Part shown: one piece after another, positions 1 to 7,794 of the stretch
How the letters are laid out: every line of letters begins with the position of its first letter
How positions within the stretch are numbered: the stretch's first letter is position 1
Assembly: GCA_024230695.1 (NCBI GenBank)
Contig: JAAERC010000419.1
Location: 1 to 8,374, forward strand
DNA from: Candidatus Zixiibacteriota bacterium
Lineage (GTDB): Bacteria; Zixibacteria; MSB-5A5; GN15; PGXB01
DNA length: 8,374 nucleotides
Direction of reading: 5' to 3'
Translations under genes and position numbers: made by a program
The notes under the pieces: generated by a model
Database searches by the model: none
What the model was told of the DNA's origin: nothing
Seen by the model: the letters and a program-made list of their open reading frames with translations, nothing else

Positions 1-9
1 AGGTTTCAT
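1..9 (-). CDS. 5' end of an unidentified gene downstream of tetR (runs off left edge)
   Basis: On the minus strand a strong Shine-Dalgarno (AGGAG at 20-16, continuing AAGG) is followed by ATG at 9-7 and then AAA and a partial CC codon, so only Met-Lys is visible. It starts 11 bases after the repressor stop codon with no terminator between, so the two are almost certainly co-transcribed. Genes immediately after a TetR-type repressor are often efflux-pump components (TolC, HlyD or RND proteins) or lipid-metabolism enzymes, but that is general knowledge and nothing of this protein can be read here. An overlapping GTG at 12-10 is out of frame with the ATG and less likely. Confidence 0.6.
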
Positions 10-20
10 CACCTTCTCCT

Positions 21-596
21 TTATAAATTATTATTATCATGTTTTAATATTGCTGAGTTTATAACATCAGCTCCAATATCAAGTAGATTATTTACGATAA
101 ATTCTTTATTGCAGTCTTTTATAAGTCCGACACAGATTAGAGATGCCAGACCATGAGTATAGGTCCACATTTTTTGCAAAAGCAGGCGTCTTTCTGCGGC
201 AGATAGTATAGTAAGCCGTTTATCTTTTGTTAATTCTACTTCCAGTATATTCAAAAACTCATTTACTACTTCGCTAAAACTATCTCCTTCCAATAGAAGG
301 GCTCGATAAAGCTGTTTGTGTTTACATGCAAACATCGCAATTCCTGTCCCCATATTTAGAAACACTCGTTCAGTATATGGCTTAGAGGTGAAGTCAAGCA
401 ACATCACTTTGATCTTCCTCACTATTTCTAACGTCAGTTCATCCATAGATTCAAAATGCATGTAAACAGGTGCAGTTGATGATCCCAATTGATTGGCAAT
501 ACTTCGAGCAGTTAGACTATTGAGTCCCTTTTTCTCGGCTATCACAAAAGCCGCTTCAATTACATCATTCTTGGTGTATTTTACTTTTGGTGGCAC
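21..596 (-). CDS. TetR/AcrR-family transcriptional repressor
   Basis: A one-component DNA-binding repressor of 191 residues, normal for TetR proteins. The N-terminal helix-turn-helix spans about residues 8-54: KYTKNDVIEAAF, then LTARSIANQLGSSTAPVYMHFESMDEL, with the usual Y-x-HF recognition-helix end. The C-terminal ligand-binding half contains WTYTHGLA at 144-151, the W-x-x-x-HG pattern of the WHG-type TetR C-terminal domain. The effector is unknown. I chose GTG at 596 because GAGGA lies 10 bases upstream and the product then opens (M)PPKVKYTK, like the MPPK-K-(F/Y)T- opening of many relatives. The longer frame begins at TTG 617, which lacks a ribosome-binding site and abuts the operator. 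An in-frame TAA at 621-623 excludes any longer form. The operator cluster just upstream implies autoregulation. The next gene starts 11 bases after the stop, so the likely main target is its own operon. Confidence 0.9.
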   Translation of the reverse strand: MPPKVKYTKNDVIEAAFVIAEKKGLNSLTARSIANQLGSSTAPVYMHFESMDELTLEIVRKIKVMLLDFTSKPYTERVFLNMGTGIAMFACKHKQLYRALLLEGDSFSEVVNEFLNILEVELTKDKRLTILSAAERRLLLQKMWTYTHGLASLICVGLIKDCNKEFIVNNLLDIGADVINSAILKHDNNNL

Positions 597-618
597 AATT
601 TCTTGATCCTCAAACAAG

Positions 619-668
619 TGTTATGTAACATTAGTTATACTACATACGTTACATAACAAATGTTACAT
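619..668. promoter_or_regulatory. TetR operator cluster (inverted repeats)
   Basis: TGTTATGTAAC at 619-629 is perfectly inverted as GTTACATAACA at 648-658 (18 bases between). Each arm is itself near-palindromic: TGTTA-TG-TAACA at 619-630 and CGTTA-CA-TAACA at 647-658. A third, weaker copy, TGTTACAT, sits at 661-668. Palindromic 12-base sites of this kind directly upstream of a TetR gene are the expected autoregulatory operators. The cluster overlaps the proposed -10 box, the spacer and the transcription start, so binding would block transcription. That the neighbouring TetR protein binds here is inferred from position and symmetry. Confidence 0.7.
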
Positions 669-678
669 TAAATGTCAA
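650..678 (-). promoter_or_regulatory. Candidate sigma-70 promoter of the tetR operon
   Basis: On the minus strand TTGACA (678-673) is followed after exactly 17 bases by TATGTA (655-650). The -35 box is a perfect consensus, while the -10 box is poor. The -10 box lies inside the right operator arm and the third operator copy lies in the spacer. A rival -10, TATAAC at 639-634, has no good -35 at the proper distance. Confidence 0.45.
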
Positions 679-819
679 ATAATTTAAATTAGGTCAAACC
701 AATTTAGATGAAATCAGGTTAATTATCTATATATCATATAGTTAACTAATTTTGAATAGAATATTAATACTGCAAAAATCGACGAATTGCTGAAATTATT
801 GAGTAATCACCTAAACTGA

Positions 820-861
820 TTGTATCAAATAATATCGAAGTTCATCAATAAAGGGACGCCA
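820..861 (-). repeat. Dispersed repeat, copy A (possible gene remnant)
   Basis: These 42 bases match 7795-7836 in the same orientation with only two substitutions (positions 834 and 850). Shorter shared blocks occur in the same order further left: TATCTATATA at 724-733, TAACTAA at 743-749 and AATACTGCAA at 766-775. Read on the minus strand from 885, the segment encodes KNWRPFIDELRYYLIQ and ends in TAG at 811-813. An in-frame TAA at 889-891 lies just upstream, so no complete gene remains. I do not recognise the peptide. It could be the tail of a decayed gene or a non-coding repeat that happens to be open in this frame. Confidence 0.75.
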
Positions 862-1007
862 ATTTTTACCTCGTTGTATTTCAATAAGTTACAAATCCAC
901 ACGAGTTGATGATTTATCATAAAGCACCCCTAATTATTTGAATTACAGTGCCTTGCTAAATTTCGAAAGTATTGCAAATTCAATATATCTTTATCTGATT
1001 CTTAATA

Positions 1008-1055
1008 AATGGAACTAATTTCCATTGCCGATAATTAAACAAGTTGGCAATGGAA
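1008..1055. other. Mutually exclusive hairpins
   Basis: TTCCATTGCC at 1020-1029 pairs perfectly with GGCAATGGAA at 1046-1055 (10 base pairs, 16-base loop). The same central segment, TTCCATT at 1020-1026, also pairs perfectly with AATGGAA at 1008-1014 (7 base pairs, 5-base loop). The two hairpins cannot form together. Neither is followed by a T-run, so they are not canonical terminators. The element lies about 95 bases beyond the glycosyltransferase stop and might protect or define the 3' end of that transcript, which is inference. Confidence 0.5.
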
Positions 1056-1148
1056 TGATTAGGTTAAATCTACAAATTTCTAAACACAGTTTGCAGGCAT
1101 AATGCATATGCAATCAGGGACACATCCGTGATCCTCAAATCGCGGCAG

Positions 1149-2753
1149 TTAATCTTTTAATTCAATAGTCATAATCCCCTTAGGCATCCGGATGCGGGTA
1201 TCCCGGCGCAGCCAAAATGTAAAAATTTCATCCCCGCTACCAGGCAATTTCACCGCCACCGGAAGGTAATCTCTCTCAATTGTCATCTCGATATCCTCCA
1301 ACGTTGCAGAATTTACCTTTATTTTATTGCGGGGTACAATCGTGGGGTGACCAATCAAAAAGTGAGGTTTTAGGATCAGAAAATATTCTGGGCTGATTGA
1401 GACTGAATGCCCCGGTCGGCGAACACCGCGCCGCGGCCGATATTTGGATAAATCAGGAGCAATCAGGCCAAGAATATCGATAGTGTACAGGTTAGAATAA
1501 TAGGGTATTATTCCCGCGGATGTAATCGCTATGGTGTCGGTTGGCAGGCTATAATACTTTATCAAATCGGCGACTCTTGTCCATTTATTTGTGTAATCAA
1601 TAACGGCTCCGATTGAATCAATATGTCCCGAATGCGATATTTTTCTGGAATTATCAGCTATGTATATATTGCCGATAACAAAGATAATAAAAAGAAATCC
1701 AATTATTCCTTTGAATTTATTACTTAAATCGGTGAGCTTAACCGAACCCGATAGTCTTTGAAAAAAGAGATATATTATGGGAAGCAGGGGCATAAGAAAT
1801 CGTGATTGACCCATAAAATCACCCCCGGTATATATAACATACAGGGAGTAAGATACAATAACAGAAAAAAGGAATATGCTGTAACCATCCGGATTATTTT
1901 TCTTTTTCATTTTCAGGTTATGGATAATAATCAGCAGGGGTATCCAAAGAAAAGTTCCTACAATAAAGAGAAAATAATATTTCAATCCGAAGTTGAGTAG
2001 TTCCAACCCTGGAGATTTAACATAATAACTGTTTGGCAGAGGAAAGCCATAGTAACTTAGACGCCACCACAGATATAAACCATAGGAAATAAAATAGGTT
2101 AGAAAATACAAAAGAACGGTCTTAGCTCGGATTTTTTTCTGCGCCAGTAAAATTACTATATACATCAAGGCTAGAACGAAAAGAATAATCCCTTCCGGGC
2201 GGGTCAGAGATGCCGCCAATAAATATAATGAAGATAATAGAAAAGACTTCCCTGATGGTTGTTTTGAATCGCATAATAATTTCAGAATTCCGGTGAAGGC
2301 AAAAAAGCAGAAGGCTGCAGTCTCCAGTCCCCCACTGCTCCAGATAAAAAACGGTGCGGAAAATATCAGAAATCCGGGAAATAAAATTAGGGTTGATGAT
2401 CTGGCACCATATATAGCTGTATGTTTGACAAAGAGAATTATAGTACCTAAGGAAAACACCAAAGATATAATACGCGACCATAGCTCGGGTGCTCCACCAA
2501 AATATATCACTATGGTCATTATTATCATCCATAGGAAATTAGTGTAACCCTCCACCCGTTCTCCTATATTAAAAACCGGTCCATGACCATCAGCAAGATT
2601 AGATGCGTATCGGAAGGTGATAAAGGCATCATCACATAGAAATGAATTACATAATACTAGAACCAGAAATACAGTACAAAGAGCTACAGCCAGCCAGGGA
2701 ATGATCCCTCTGTTAAAATACGCAATAGATTTCTTTTTGGAAGAAAGCATCAT
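1149..2753 (-). CDS. GT-C-type membrane glycosyltransferase (AftB/GT89-like)
   Basis: A 534-residue polytopic inner-membrane protein, probably transferring a sugar from a polyprenyl-phosphate donor on the periplasmic side. After one membrane segment (about 17-39) comes [10 protein letters not shown] at 41-50, the Asp-Asp of the first periplasmic loop that is the usual GT-C catalytic/metal site. It is followed by [15 protein letters not shown] at 61-75, LTRPEG at 183-188, [13 protein letters not shown] at 234-246 and [16 protein letters not shown] at 310-325. These conserved blocks occur in relatives of mycobacterial arabinofuranosyltransferase AftB. About ten hydrophobic segments reach residue 366. 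A soluble C-terminal domain (about 367-534) carries [18 protein letters not shown] at 413-430 and RPGH at 446-449. ATG 2753 is preceded by AAGGA (11-base spacer); ATG 2750 is an alternative start. It has its own promoter and lies after the terminator of the large upstream gene. Donor and acceptor (LPS, surface glycan or protein) cannot be told from sequence. Confidence 0.85.
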   Translation of the reverse strand: MMLSSKKKSIAYFNRGIIPWLAVALCTVFLVLVLCNSFLCDDAFITFRYASNLADGHGPVFNIGERVEGYTNFLWMIIMTIVIYFGGAPELWSRIISLVFSLGTIILFVKHTAIYGARSSTLILFPGFLIFSAPFFIWSSGGLETAAFCFFAFTGILKLLCDSKQPSGKSFLLSSLYLLAASLTRPEGIILFVLALMYIVILLAQKKIRAKTVLLYFLTYFISYGLYLWWRLSYYGFPLPNSYYVKSPGLELLNFGLKYYFLFIVGTFLWIPLLIIIHNLKMKKKNNPDGYSIFLFSVIVSYSLYVIYTGGDFMGQSRFLMPLLPIIYLFFQRLSGSVKLTDLSNKFKGIIGFLFIIFVIGNIYIADNSRKISHSGHIDSIGAVIDYTNKWTRVADLIKYYSLPTDTIAITSAGIIPYYSNLYTIDILGLIAPDLSKYRPRRGVRRPGHSVSISPEYFLILKPHFLIGHPTIVPRNKIKVNSATLEDIEMTIERDYLPVAVKLPGSGDEIFTFWLRRDTRIRMPKGIMTIELKD

Positions 2754-2778
2754 TTCTCAATCTATCCTTAAAAACATG

Positions 2779-2807
2779 AAAATATGGCTTATTCTGGTCT
2801 ATGTCAA
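2779..2807 (-). promoter_or_regulatory. Sigma-70-like promoter of the glycosyltransferase gene
   Basis: On the minus strand a perfect TTGACA (2807-2802) is separated by 17 bases from TATTTT (2784-2779). Transcription would begin near 2772, giving a leader of about 20 bases whose Shine-Dalgarno AAGGA is at 2769-2765. The site lies between the terminator of the upstream gene and this start codon, which supports independent transcription. Confidence 0.6.
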
Positions 2808-2886
2808 ACCCGGATTCCCCAAATCATATAAGAATCTCACTTGCCACAGATATTTTAGGCCATTGATTATAAAAAATTCTCATACA

Positions 2887-2917
2887 CAAAAAGAAAAAGG
2901 GTCGGAAAAACCGACCC
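2887..2917 (-). terminator. Rho-independent terminator of the secreted metallopeptidase gene
   Basis: On the minus strand GGGTCGG (2917-2911), a TTTTT loop, and CCGACCC (2905-2899) form a perfect 7-pair GC-rich stem. It is followed directly by TTTTTCTTTTT (2898-2888). It lies 27 bases after the stop codon of the large gene. Confidence 0.93.
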
Positions 2918-2944
2918 CATCTTATCAAGTTATTTCAATTCAAA

Positions 2945-5900
2945 TTATTTCAACAATATCATTTTCTTAGTCTCAACGTCAACATCAGTCTGAATGCGGT
3001 AAAAATATATACCGGATGATACTTCCAGGCCATCACTATCCTTACCATCCCAGGTTATAGAATGAATACCAGCCTGTTTTTCAGTGTTTAGTAATGTCTG
3101 TATTTTTTGTCCCAGTATGTTAAAGATTTCTATTGATACATGACTTTTGGCTGGAAGGTCAAATTCGATAATAGTTGTCGGATTAAATGGGTTAGGATAA
3201 TTCTGAGATATTTCAAACCTATCTGGAACAATATAGGCATCCTCATTATCCTCAATATCGGTTGCCATATCGGTAGTAAAGGCCGCATAAACACCTGTTT
3301 CTGTTATCATAGTAATAACCTCGTTGTGGCTGGTATCCACAACACCACCAACTACGTTCCACTCCTTGCTGGAGATATCCCATTTGAATATTTTGATTGA
3401 CATCTCATCGTTAAATAATCCATCTTCATTGGAGAAATCATCATCGGCATACAGAATACGAAGCGAGTTATTACCATTAAACGCGATATCGGGATAAATC
3501 GATAATGAATGAGTTTCTCCCGCTTGAAGCGCCAATGGATTCAATCCCGTTCTAATTACCGGATAGGGAGAAGACAAAATCATTGCCTTTTCAATATCAG
3601 CATTAGTAGAATCCAATTCGGCCATAACCTTACCGCCTATGGCAAGTATCTCCTTAATTCCTCCGGTCGCCAACTGATTAACAATAAACTCGGTATCAAA
3701 AAAGAAAGTTGCATCGGAACTGTCTGTTGCCCAGATAATAAATATCCCAGACTCTGAGAGAGACTCCGAAATGGTACTAATATAATTATCGCCATCAGCA
3801 GAAAAATCGTATTGTACTATGGTTCCTGAGCCATCATTGTAGTCCACAGCAGGATTAGCCTGAAATGAATTGAGAACGTCCAAATGTAATATATGACTTC
3901 CATCGCCAAGTTCAATATATGGAATCGATGGCAGGTTCCCCTCGACCTTATTCATTTCAATAATTAAGCTGTCACCATCGGCGGAACTGCTAAAACTATT
4001 ATTTAGTCTGCTTTTTCCGCCTCCTCCCACAGCCCCCTCACCATACATCCATATCTCATTACCATCCCCTTTGGACATAAATTCGGCGTTTCCAAAGGCG
4101 CGAACATAATCACCATCTTCCACACCAAGCGCGCGGATCATACCATTATCATTTGTATTGCCCTGGACCATATATGAAAACGAAAGCGGTCTGACCGTTG
4201 CTACCTTGCAATCGCCAAAGGGAGCACCGGTAAATGGCATTGTTACCTCAACGTGTCTTGTTCTCGAGGTGGTTGCCGCACTATGTGTAACCGGAAAAAC
4301 AACCAGCGAGCCGACATCATAGTTGAGAAGATTGCCCAAATTAAATCCATTATTTGGTCCCTTGAAATAATCAAAACCGGCTTGAAGATCCCGTTCATTC
4401 GGTGACTTAATATCAAACGAAATATCAAAATATGTTCCCGAGTGTTTTATTTCAAAAAATGTCCAGCATGGCCATTTATTTTTTAGGTATTGCGCGGTAT
4501 TGTGACAGCCGGCTTTTGCCTCCGAATAAGTACTGTCACCGGACATTTCTGATGACAATGCTCCCCTTGAAAAATATTGCCCGTCCATAAAACCATATGT
4601 TTTTGGTTTTTGATATGTGGCACAGCGAACGCCCCCATTGGGGAATACATATTCATCATAAAATGATAATCCATAATGACCAAATTCATGGAACATCGTC
4701 CGATATTGCGGAGTAGTAACCAAATTCAGTGGTTCCTCCACATATGAATATTTCCGGCCAGCGTCGGTATTACCGTACCATTTCCGCGGCATTTCTATTT
4801 GTTTATTATGTGTCTTGATACCACCAACGTGGGCATGTGGATGCACGGTATTGTCGGCAAATAGTCTGGCGTCAGCATCATCCCAGTACAGTTTTTTATC
4901 AACTATAAAAACAGTATCAAAACGAAGCTGTCCATCGGTAACGTCATAAGCATAATTGGTCATATTTCGAATACTTTCCTCAAGAGACTGGATATATTCT
5001 ATTTGAGCTTCCCACTCCACTGAGACCAGCAGGTTGTATACGACAGTAGCATGATCCACTACGATCTTTTGGGTATCAACACCTGTCTCTAATTCATCAA
5101 ATGACATTTCTCCAAATTCATCAAATTGCGCATTATCCAGGGTCTTTCTTAATTCTGTCCCAAATACAGGAACATGTTTCACCGCCGGTTCAGTGTGCAT
5201 ATCCCAGCCAAATTTAACTGAATCACCTGGCAGTAACTCACCAGAAGCAATATATGGCAAGAGATTAACTATTCCGGAATCATTGGTTATAACAGTATCT
5301 ATAAATGTTTCGGTGAAATCAGGACGATCATTGGTGACTTTTGAAAGGGCAAATTTTTGGTTTTTAATAGAATGCCCAATTAATCCCCCTTCGTGTAGGA
5401 GCACCATCGCGTCTTGCGGCCAGGATTGTGAAAACTCCGAACTATTATTGTTTTCATCGGTTGCAATAGCGGTAATAACTAGAGACTCCTCCGGCAGATA
5501 ATAAAGCCATATTGTGAAATCCCCGATACCAAATTCGTTGGTATCGACTTCTGTCCTATCAACCGGTATTTGTCCCTCGCCATAACCGGAGGCATCACCG
5601 TTATCACTGTAAAAAATCTCAATGATATATGATTTATTGGGAGCCCCCTTCATGGTACCATATAGTTCCCCTGATCCATAATCAAAAACAACCGAATCAA
5701 TTACAGGGTAGTTTAATTTATCATTAGCGCCAGTATCAACATCAAGGCTGTCATTGGGATTAACCCCTGCCGGTGCCAGATCAATACCAAGTAACCCATT
5801 TTTATAAATTTTATTATTTCTAAATGAATTGTACTGACCGCTCTGAGCATAAATACCCGAGCTTAGATTATAAGCGATCCTGTTTTCAAACTCTGTATCC

Positions 5901-7537
5901 TCTCCGCCAATTACATTATCAGATGAGTTTATGATATGGATGCCATGAAAGAGATTGCCCCTATTTTCCAAACCGGTAATATCGGTACCGATAATATTAT
6001 TATAAATTAAGTTATGATTGGCATCTTTAATTGTGATACCGGCACCAGGGAATCGATTAATTAGTAATCCGCTTATTTCAGACATAGTTGATGAGATCGT
6101 CAACCCGCTTGCCGCGGTCGAACCGGAAGTAATTAGATCTCCGGATATTTCAACATAACCACCATATTGTGAAGAACCATTTAATATCACTTGTTCGGTA
6201 ATGGCCGGTAATTCGGTTTCCGGATGCAGACTCAAAATTGGTTCACATATAATACGAAAACTAATAGTGTCAACATTCGGCAAAGCGTTAGATTCCATGA
6301 TTGCCGCCCGTAGAGTGCAATCGCCGTCAACCGTGGCGCAAATACCATCACCCGGATTTATATCCGGTTCATCATCTCTGGAGTTAACAATAAACCCGGA
6401 AGGTGATAACGGCGTAAGTATATACCAGTGAGAGGAGCTATAACCAATTGCCTCCATAAGAATTTGGCCCTGGTTATTTATGGTGCGCACGAGCGGATAT
6501 CTATAACTATAGTTATGATCAATAAGATCCTCAATATTGTATGTCCCGGCTGTAAGACCATAGGCATCCTCTGGCAACCAAAGATAAGAACGGTTTGGAG
6601 TGTAACCCAGATCAGGATCGTAAGGATATTGGGCGGTAAAAATAACTTGCCCTAAGTCGTTAATTGATGCTGGAATCATTCTAAACACAGAATCAGGCAA
6701 CGGAAATACTGTTTGCTGACCACCAGGCTCTAAGATAACCACTATGGTTGAATCATTATAATATTTGTGGCCCAATATCTGACCGTTATTATTTAGATTA
6801 TAAGCACGAAATAGAGTATCTGCATATTCTTCTAAGGGTAATGATCCGTTTCTCCAAATGCCATTCCACCTGACATTTGTATATATATCATCATCTTCAT
6901 CAACAATGCCGCAGTGTCCGTCACCAATAATATCGCCGGAATTGTTAATCTTTCTACCACTACCCTGTCGGGTTGTATCAGTGCACTCCCCCTCCGGCCA
7001 AAGATTGACAAGACTAGGTCCGTCAAGAGAAATCGGCTCAACCTTCCATGCGCTATCTGAACCGATATTTTCAGTTACCACATTACCGCATATTATACCT
7101 AAATCATTAATATCACTTGGCCTGATATATTCATCCTCAGAAGGATTCTGAATCTCCACAGCCTGACCGCCAACCCATTTGGTTGGGCAATATGTTCCAT
7201 CTGCTTTATAGGAAAGACCAATAACAACGCCCGAATTATTAAGAGCCGATACCCATAGTACAGATTTTGTTGAATCAAGGCCATACAGTCTGCTTTCTCC
7301 GGGTGGAAGCCCATAGGCGGAATCTGTTAAAACAAGAACTCCAACGGTACCAATTTCCCCGTTTGGAAGAAGTACACTCTTTGTTGTTATCAATGCCCCA
7401 TCATCGTTCATATCTTTAATATTTTTCAAATAACCGACATCACGCATTTCAAATACCTGTGAATGTGAATCTGCAGGGATTGTCAATATTATTCCGAGAA
7501 TTAATACTATTATATTTGCCAGAAAACGGCTTTTCAT
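2945..7537 (-). CDS. Secreted multidomain protein: HAF-like repeats, CSLREA/beta-helix, HExxH metallopeptidase, T9SS sorting domain
   Basis: A 1530-residue exported protein, numbered from ATG 7537. AAGGAG lies 6 bases upstream; the longer frame's TTG at 7552 sits beyond this ribosome-binding site and is rejected. Residues 1-26 are a signal peptide (MKSR, then a hydrophobic core). Residues about 30-375 hold seven HAF-like units with the pattern (I/L)N-x-x-G-x-I-x-G (for example LNNSGVVIG, INNSGDIIG, LNNNGQILG), spaced about 50 residues. A CSLREA-type segment follows at 382-418 (FIVNSRDDEPD...CTLRAAI). A right-handed beta-helix follows (about 450-590, NNIIG and GIHIINSSDN), then its usual cap (GYGEGQ 651-656; NNSSEFS 697-703). 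A zincin-like domain (about 840-1080) carries YDVTDG at 864-869, W885 and HEFGHYGLSFYDEY at 950-963, giving H950, E951, H954 and D961 or E962 as candidate zinc and catalytic residues, as in CLCA-type peptidases. Beta-rich regions follow, then a C-terminal sorting domain at 1439-1530 (NYPNPFNP, SGIYFYR, KKMILLK), so export and surface attachment by T9SS is likely. The substrate is unknown and peptidase activity is inferred. Confidence 0.88.
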   Translation of the reverse strand: MKSRFLANIIVLILGIILTIPADSHSQVFEMRDVGYLKNIKDMNDDGALITTKSVLLPNGEIGTVGVLVLTDSAYGLPPGESRLYGLDSTKSVLWVSALNNSGVVIGLSYKADGTYCPTKWVGGQAVEIQNPSEDEYIRPSDINDLGIICGNVVTENIGSDSAWKVEPISLDGPSLVNLWPEGECTDTTRQGSGRKINNSGDIIGDGHCGIVDEDDDIYTNVRWNGIWRNGSLPLEEYADTLFRAYNLNNNGQILGHKYYNDSTIVVILEPGGQQTVFPLPDSVFRMIPASINDLGQVIFTAQYPYDPDLGYTPNRSYLWLPEDAYGLTAGTYNIEDLIDHNYSYRYPLVRTINNQGQILMEAIGYSSSHWYILTPLSPSGFIVNSRDDEPDINPGDGICATVDGDCTLRAAIMESNALPNVDTISFRIICEPILSLHPETELPAITEQVILNGSSQYGGYVEISGDLITSGSTAASGLTISSTMSEISGLLINRFPGAGITIKDANHNLIYNNIIGTDITGLENRGNLFHGIHIINSSDNVIGGEDTEFENRIAYNLSSGIYAQSGQYNSFRNNKIYKNGLLGIDLAPAGVNPNDSLDVDTGANDKLNYPVIDSVVFDYGSGELYGTMKGAPNKSYIIEIFYSDNGDASGYGEGQIPVDRTEVDTNEFGIGDFTIWLYYLPEESLVITAIATDENNNSSEFSQSWPQDAMVLLHEGGLIGHSIKNQKFALSKVTNDRPDFTETFIDTVITNDSGIVNLLPYIASGELLPGDSVKFGWDMHTEPAVKHVPVFGTELRKTLDNAQFDEFGEMSFDELETGVDTQKIVVDHATVVYNLLVSVEWEAQIEYIQSLEESIRNMTNYAYDVTDGQLRFDTVFIVDKKLYWDDADARLFADNTVHPHAHVGGIKTHNKQIEMPRKWYGNTDAGRKYSYVEEPLNLVTTPQYRTMFHEFGHYGLSFYDEYVFPNGGVRCATYQKPKTYGFMDGQYFSRGALSSEMSGDSTYSEAKAGCHNTAQYLKNKWPCWTFFEIKHSGTYFDISFDIKSPNERDLQAGFDYFKGPNNGFNLGNLLNYDVGSLVVFPVTHSAATTSRTRHVEVTMPFTGAPFGDCKVATVRPLSFSYMVQGNTNDNGMIRALGVEDGDYVRAFGNAEFMSKGDGNEIWMYGEGAVGGGGKSRLNNSFSSSADGDSLIIEMNKVEGNLPSIPYIELGDGSHILHLDVLNSFQANPAVDYNDGSGTIVQYDFSADGDNYISTISESLSESGIFIIWATDSSDATFFFDTEFIVNQLATGGIKEILAIGGKVMAELDSTNADIEKAMILSSPYPVIRTGLNPLALQAGETHSLSIYPDIAFNGNNSLRILYADDDFSNEDGLFNDEMSIKIFKWDISSKEWNVVGGVVDTSHNEVITMITETGVYAAFTTDMATDIEDNEDAYIVPDRFEISQNYPNPFNPTTIIEFDLPAKSHVSIEIFNILGQKIQTLLNTEKQAGIHSITWDGKDSDGLEVSSGIYFYRIQTDVDVETKKMILLK

Positions 7538-7604
7538 GATTTTCTCCTTCAATATATGATGAAAGTGACTAATCCGAAAAATAAGTCCACTTATGCTTAC
7601 TTAA

Positions 7605-7633
7605 ACAATATAGCAAATATAGTAGATTCTCAA
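7605..7633 (-). promoter_or_regulatory. Candidate promoter of the metallopeptidase gene
   Basis: On the minus strand TTGAGA (7633-7628) is followed after 17 bases by TATTGT (7610-7605). Transcription would start near 7598, leaving a leader of about 60 bases before ATG 7537. TATATT (7612-7607) is an overlapping alternative -10 with a 15-base spacer. A perfect inverted repeat ATAAGT-CC-ACTTAT at 7581-7594 lies just after the predicted start point and could be an operator. Confidence 0.42.
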
Positions 7634-7794
7634 AGTGCATTTTTTTAACAATATAAACAATGGAGTGATGTGTTCAACAAGCAATACTATCCATGACAAT
7701 GAGTTACAGCTTCAATTAACGTAGTGAGAAGTAAAAAAAGTATCTATATAAAATAACTAAATCATAAATACTGCAAGTTTTTACCCTATTTAAC

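Larger units (their letters stand above)
618..1148. other. Intergenic region between tetR and the glycosyltransferase
   Basis: I see no intact gene on either strand. From left to right it holds the operator cluster (619-668), the tetR promoter (650-678), dispersed repeat copy A (core 820-861, related blocks from about 724), and a set of alternative hairpins (1008-1055). It also has a 10-base palindrome TGCATATGCA (1103-1112) and an imperfect 7-pair hairpin (1126-1132 with 1139-1145) just after the glycosyltransferase stop. That last hairpin is not followed by a T-run on the minus strand, so no convincing intrinsic terminator closes the glycosyltransferase transcript. Confidence 0.6.

Noticed and set aside
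811..885. Calling copy A of the repeat a real small gene
   Set aside because: The frame is closed by TAA at 889-891 upstream, there is no start codon with a ribosome-binding site, and copy B is frameshifted. It is better described as a repeat or remnant.
604..1139. Exact 11-base repeat TGATCCTCAAA at 604-614 and 1129-1139
   Set aside because: An 11-base match is expected by chance in a window this size, and the first copy is the start region of the repressor with no similarity around it.
1126..1145. Hairpin CCGTGAT/ATCGCGG just after the glycosyltransferase stop, as a terminator
   Set aside because: The stem has a wobble pair and no T-run follows it on the minus strand, so intrinsic termination is not supported.
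2930..2953. Short direct repeat TTATTTCAA around the large gene's stop codon
   Set aside because: It is only nine bases in AT-rich sequence, partly within codons of the LLK terminus, and has no flanking similarity.
1806..2970. Open frames on the plus strand and in another minus frame over the glycosyltransferase (1806-2000, 2122-2532, 2293-2547, 2617-2970)
   Set aside because: They overlap a gene with clear family motifs, have no recognisable domains, and no ribosome-binding sites I could support.
3140..7314. Many short open frames on both strands inside the large metallopeptidase gene
   Set aside because: Their translations show no domain or signal and they are shadows of a continuous 1530-codon gene whose modules are recognisable end to end.
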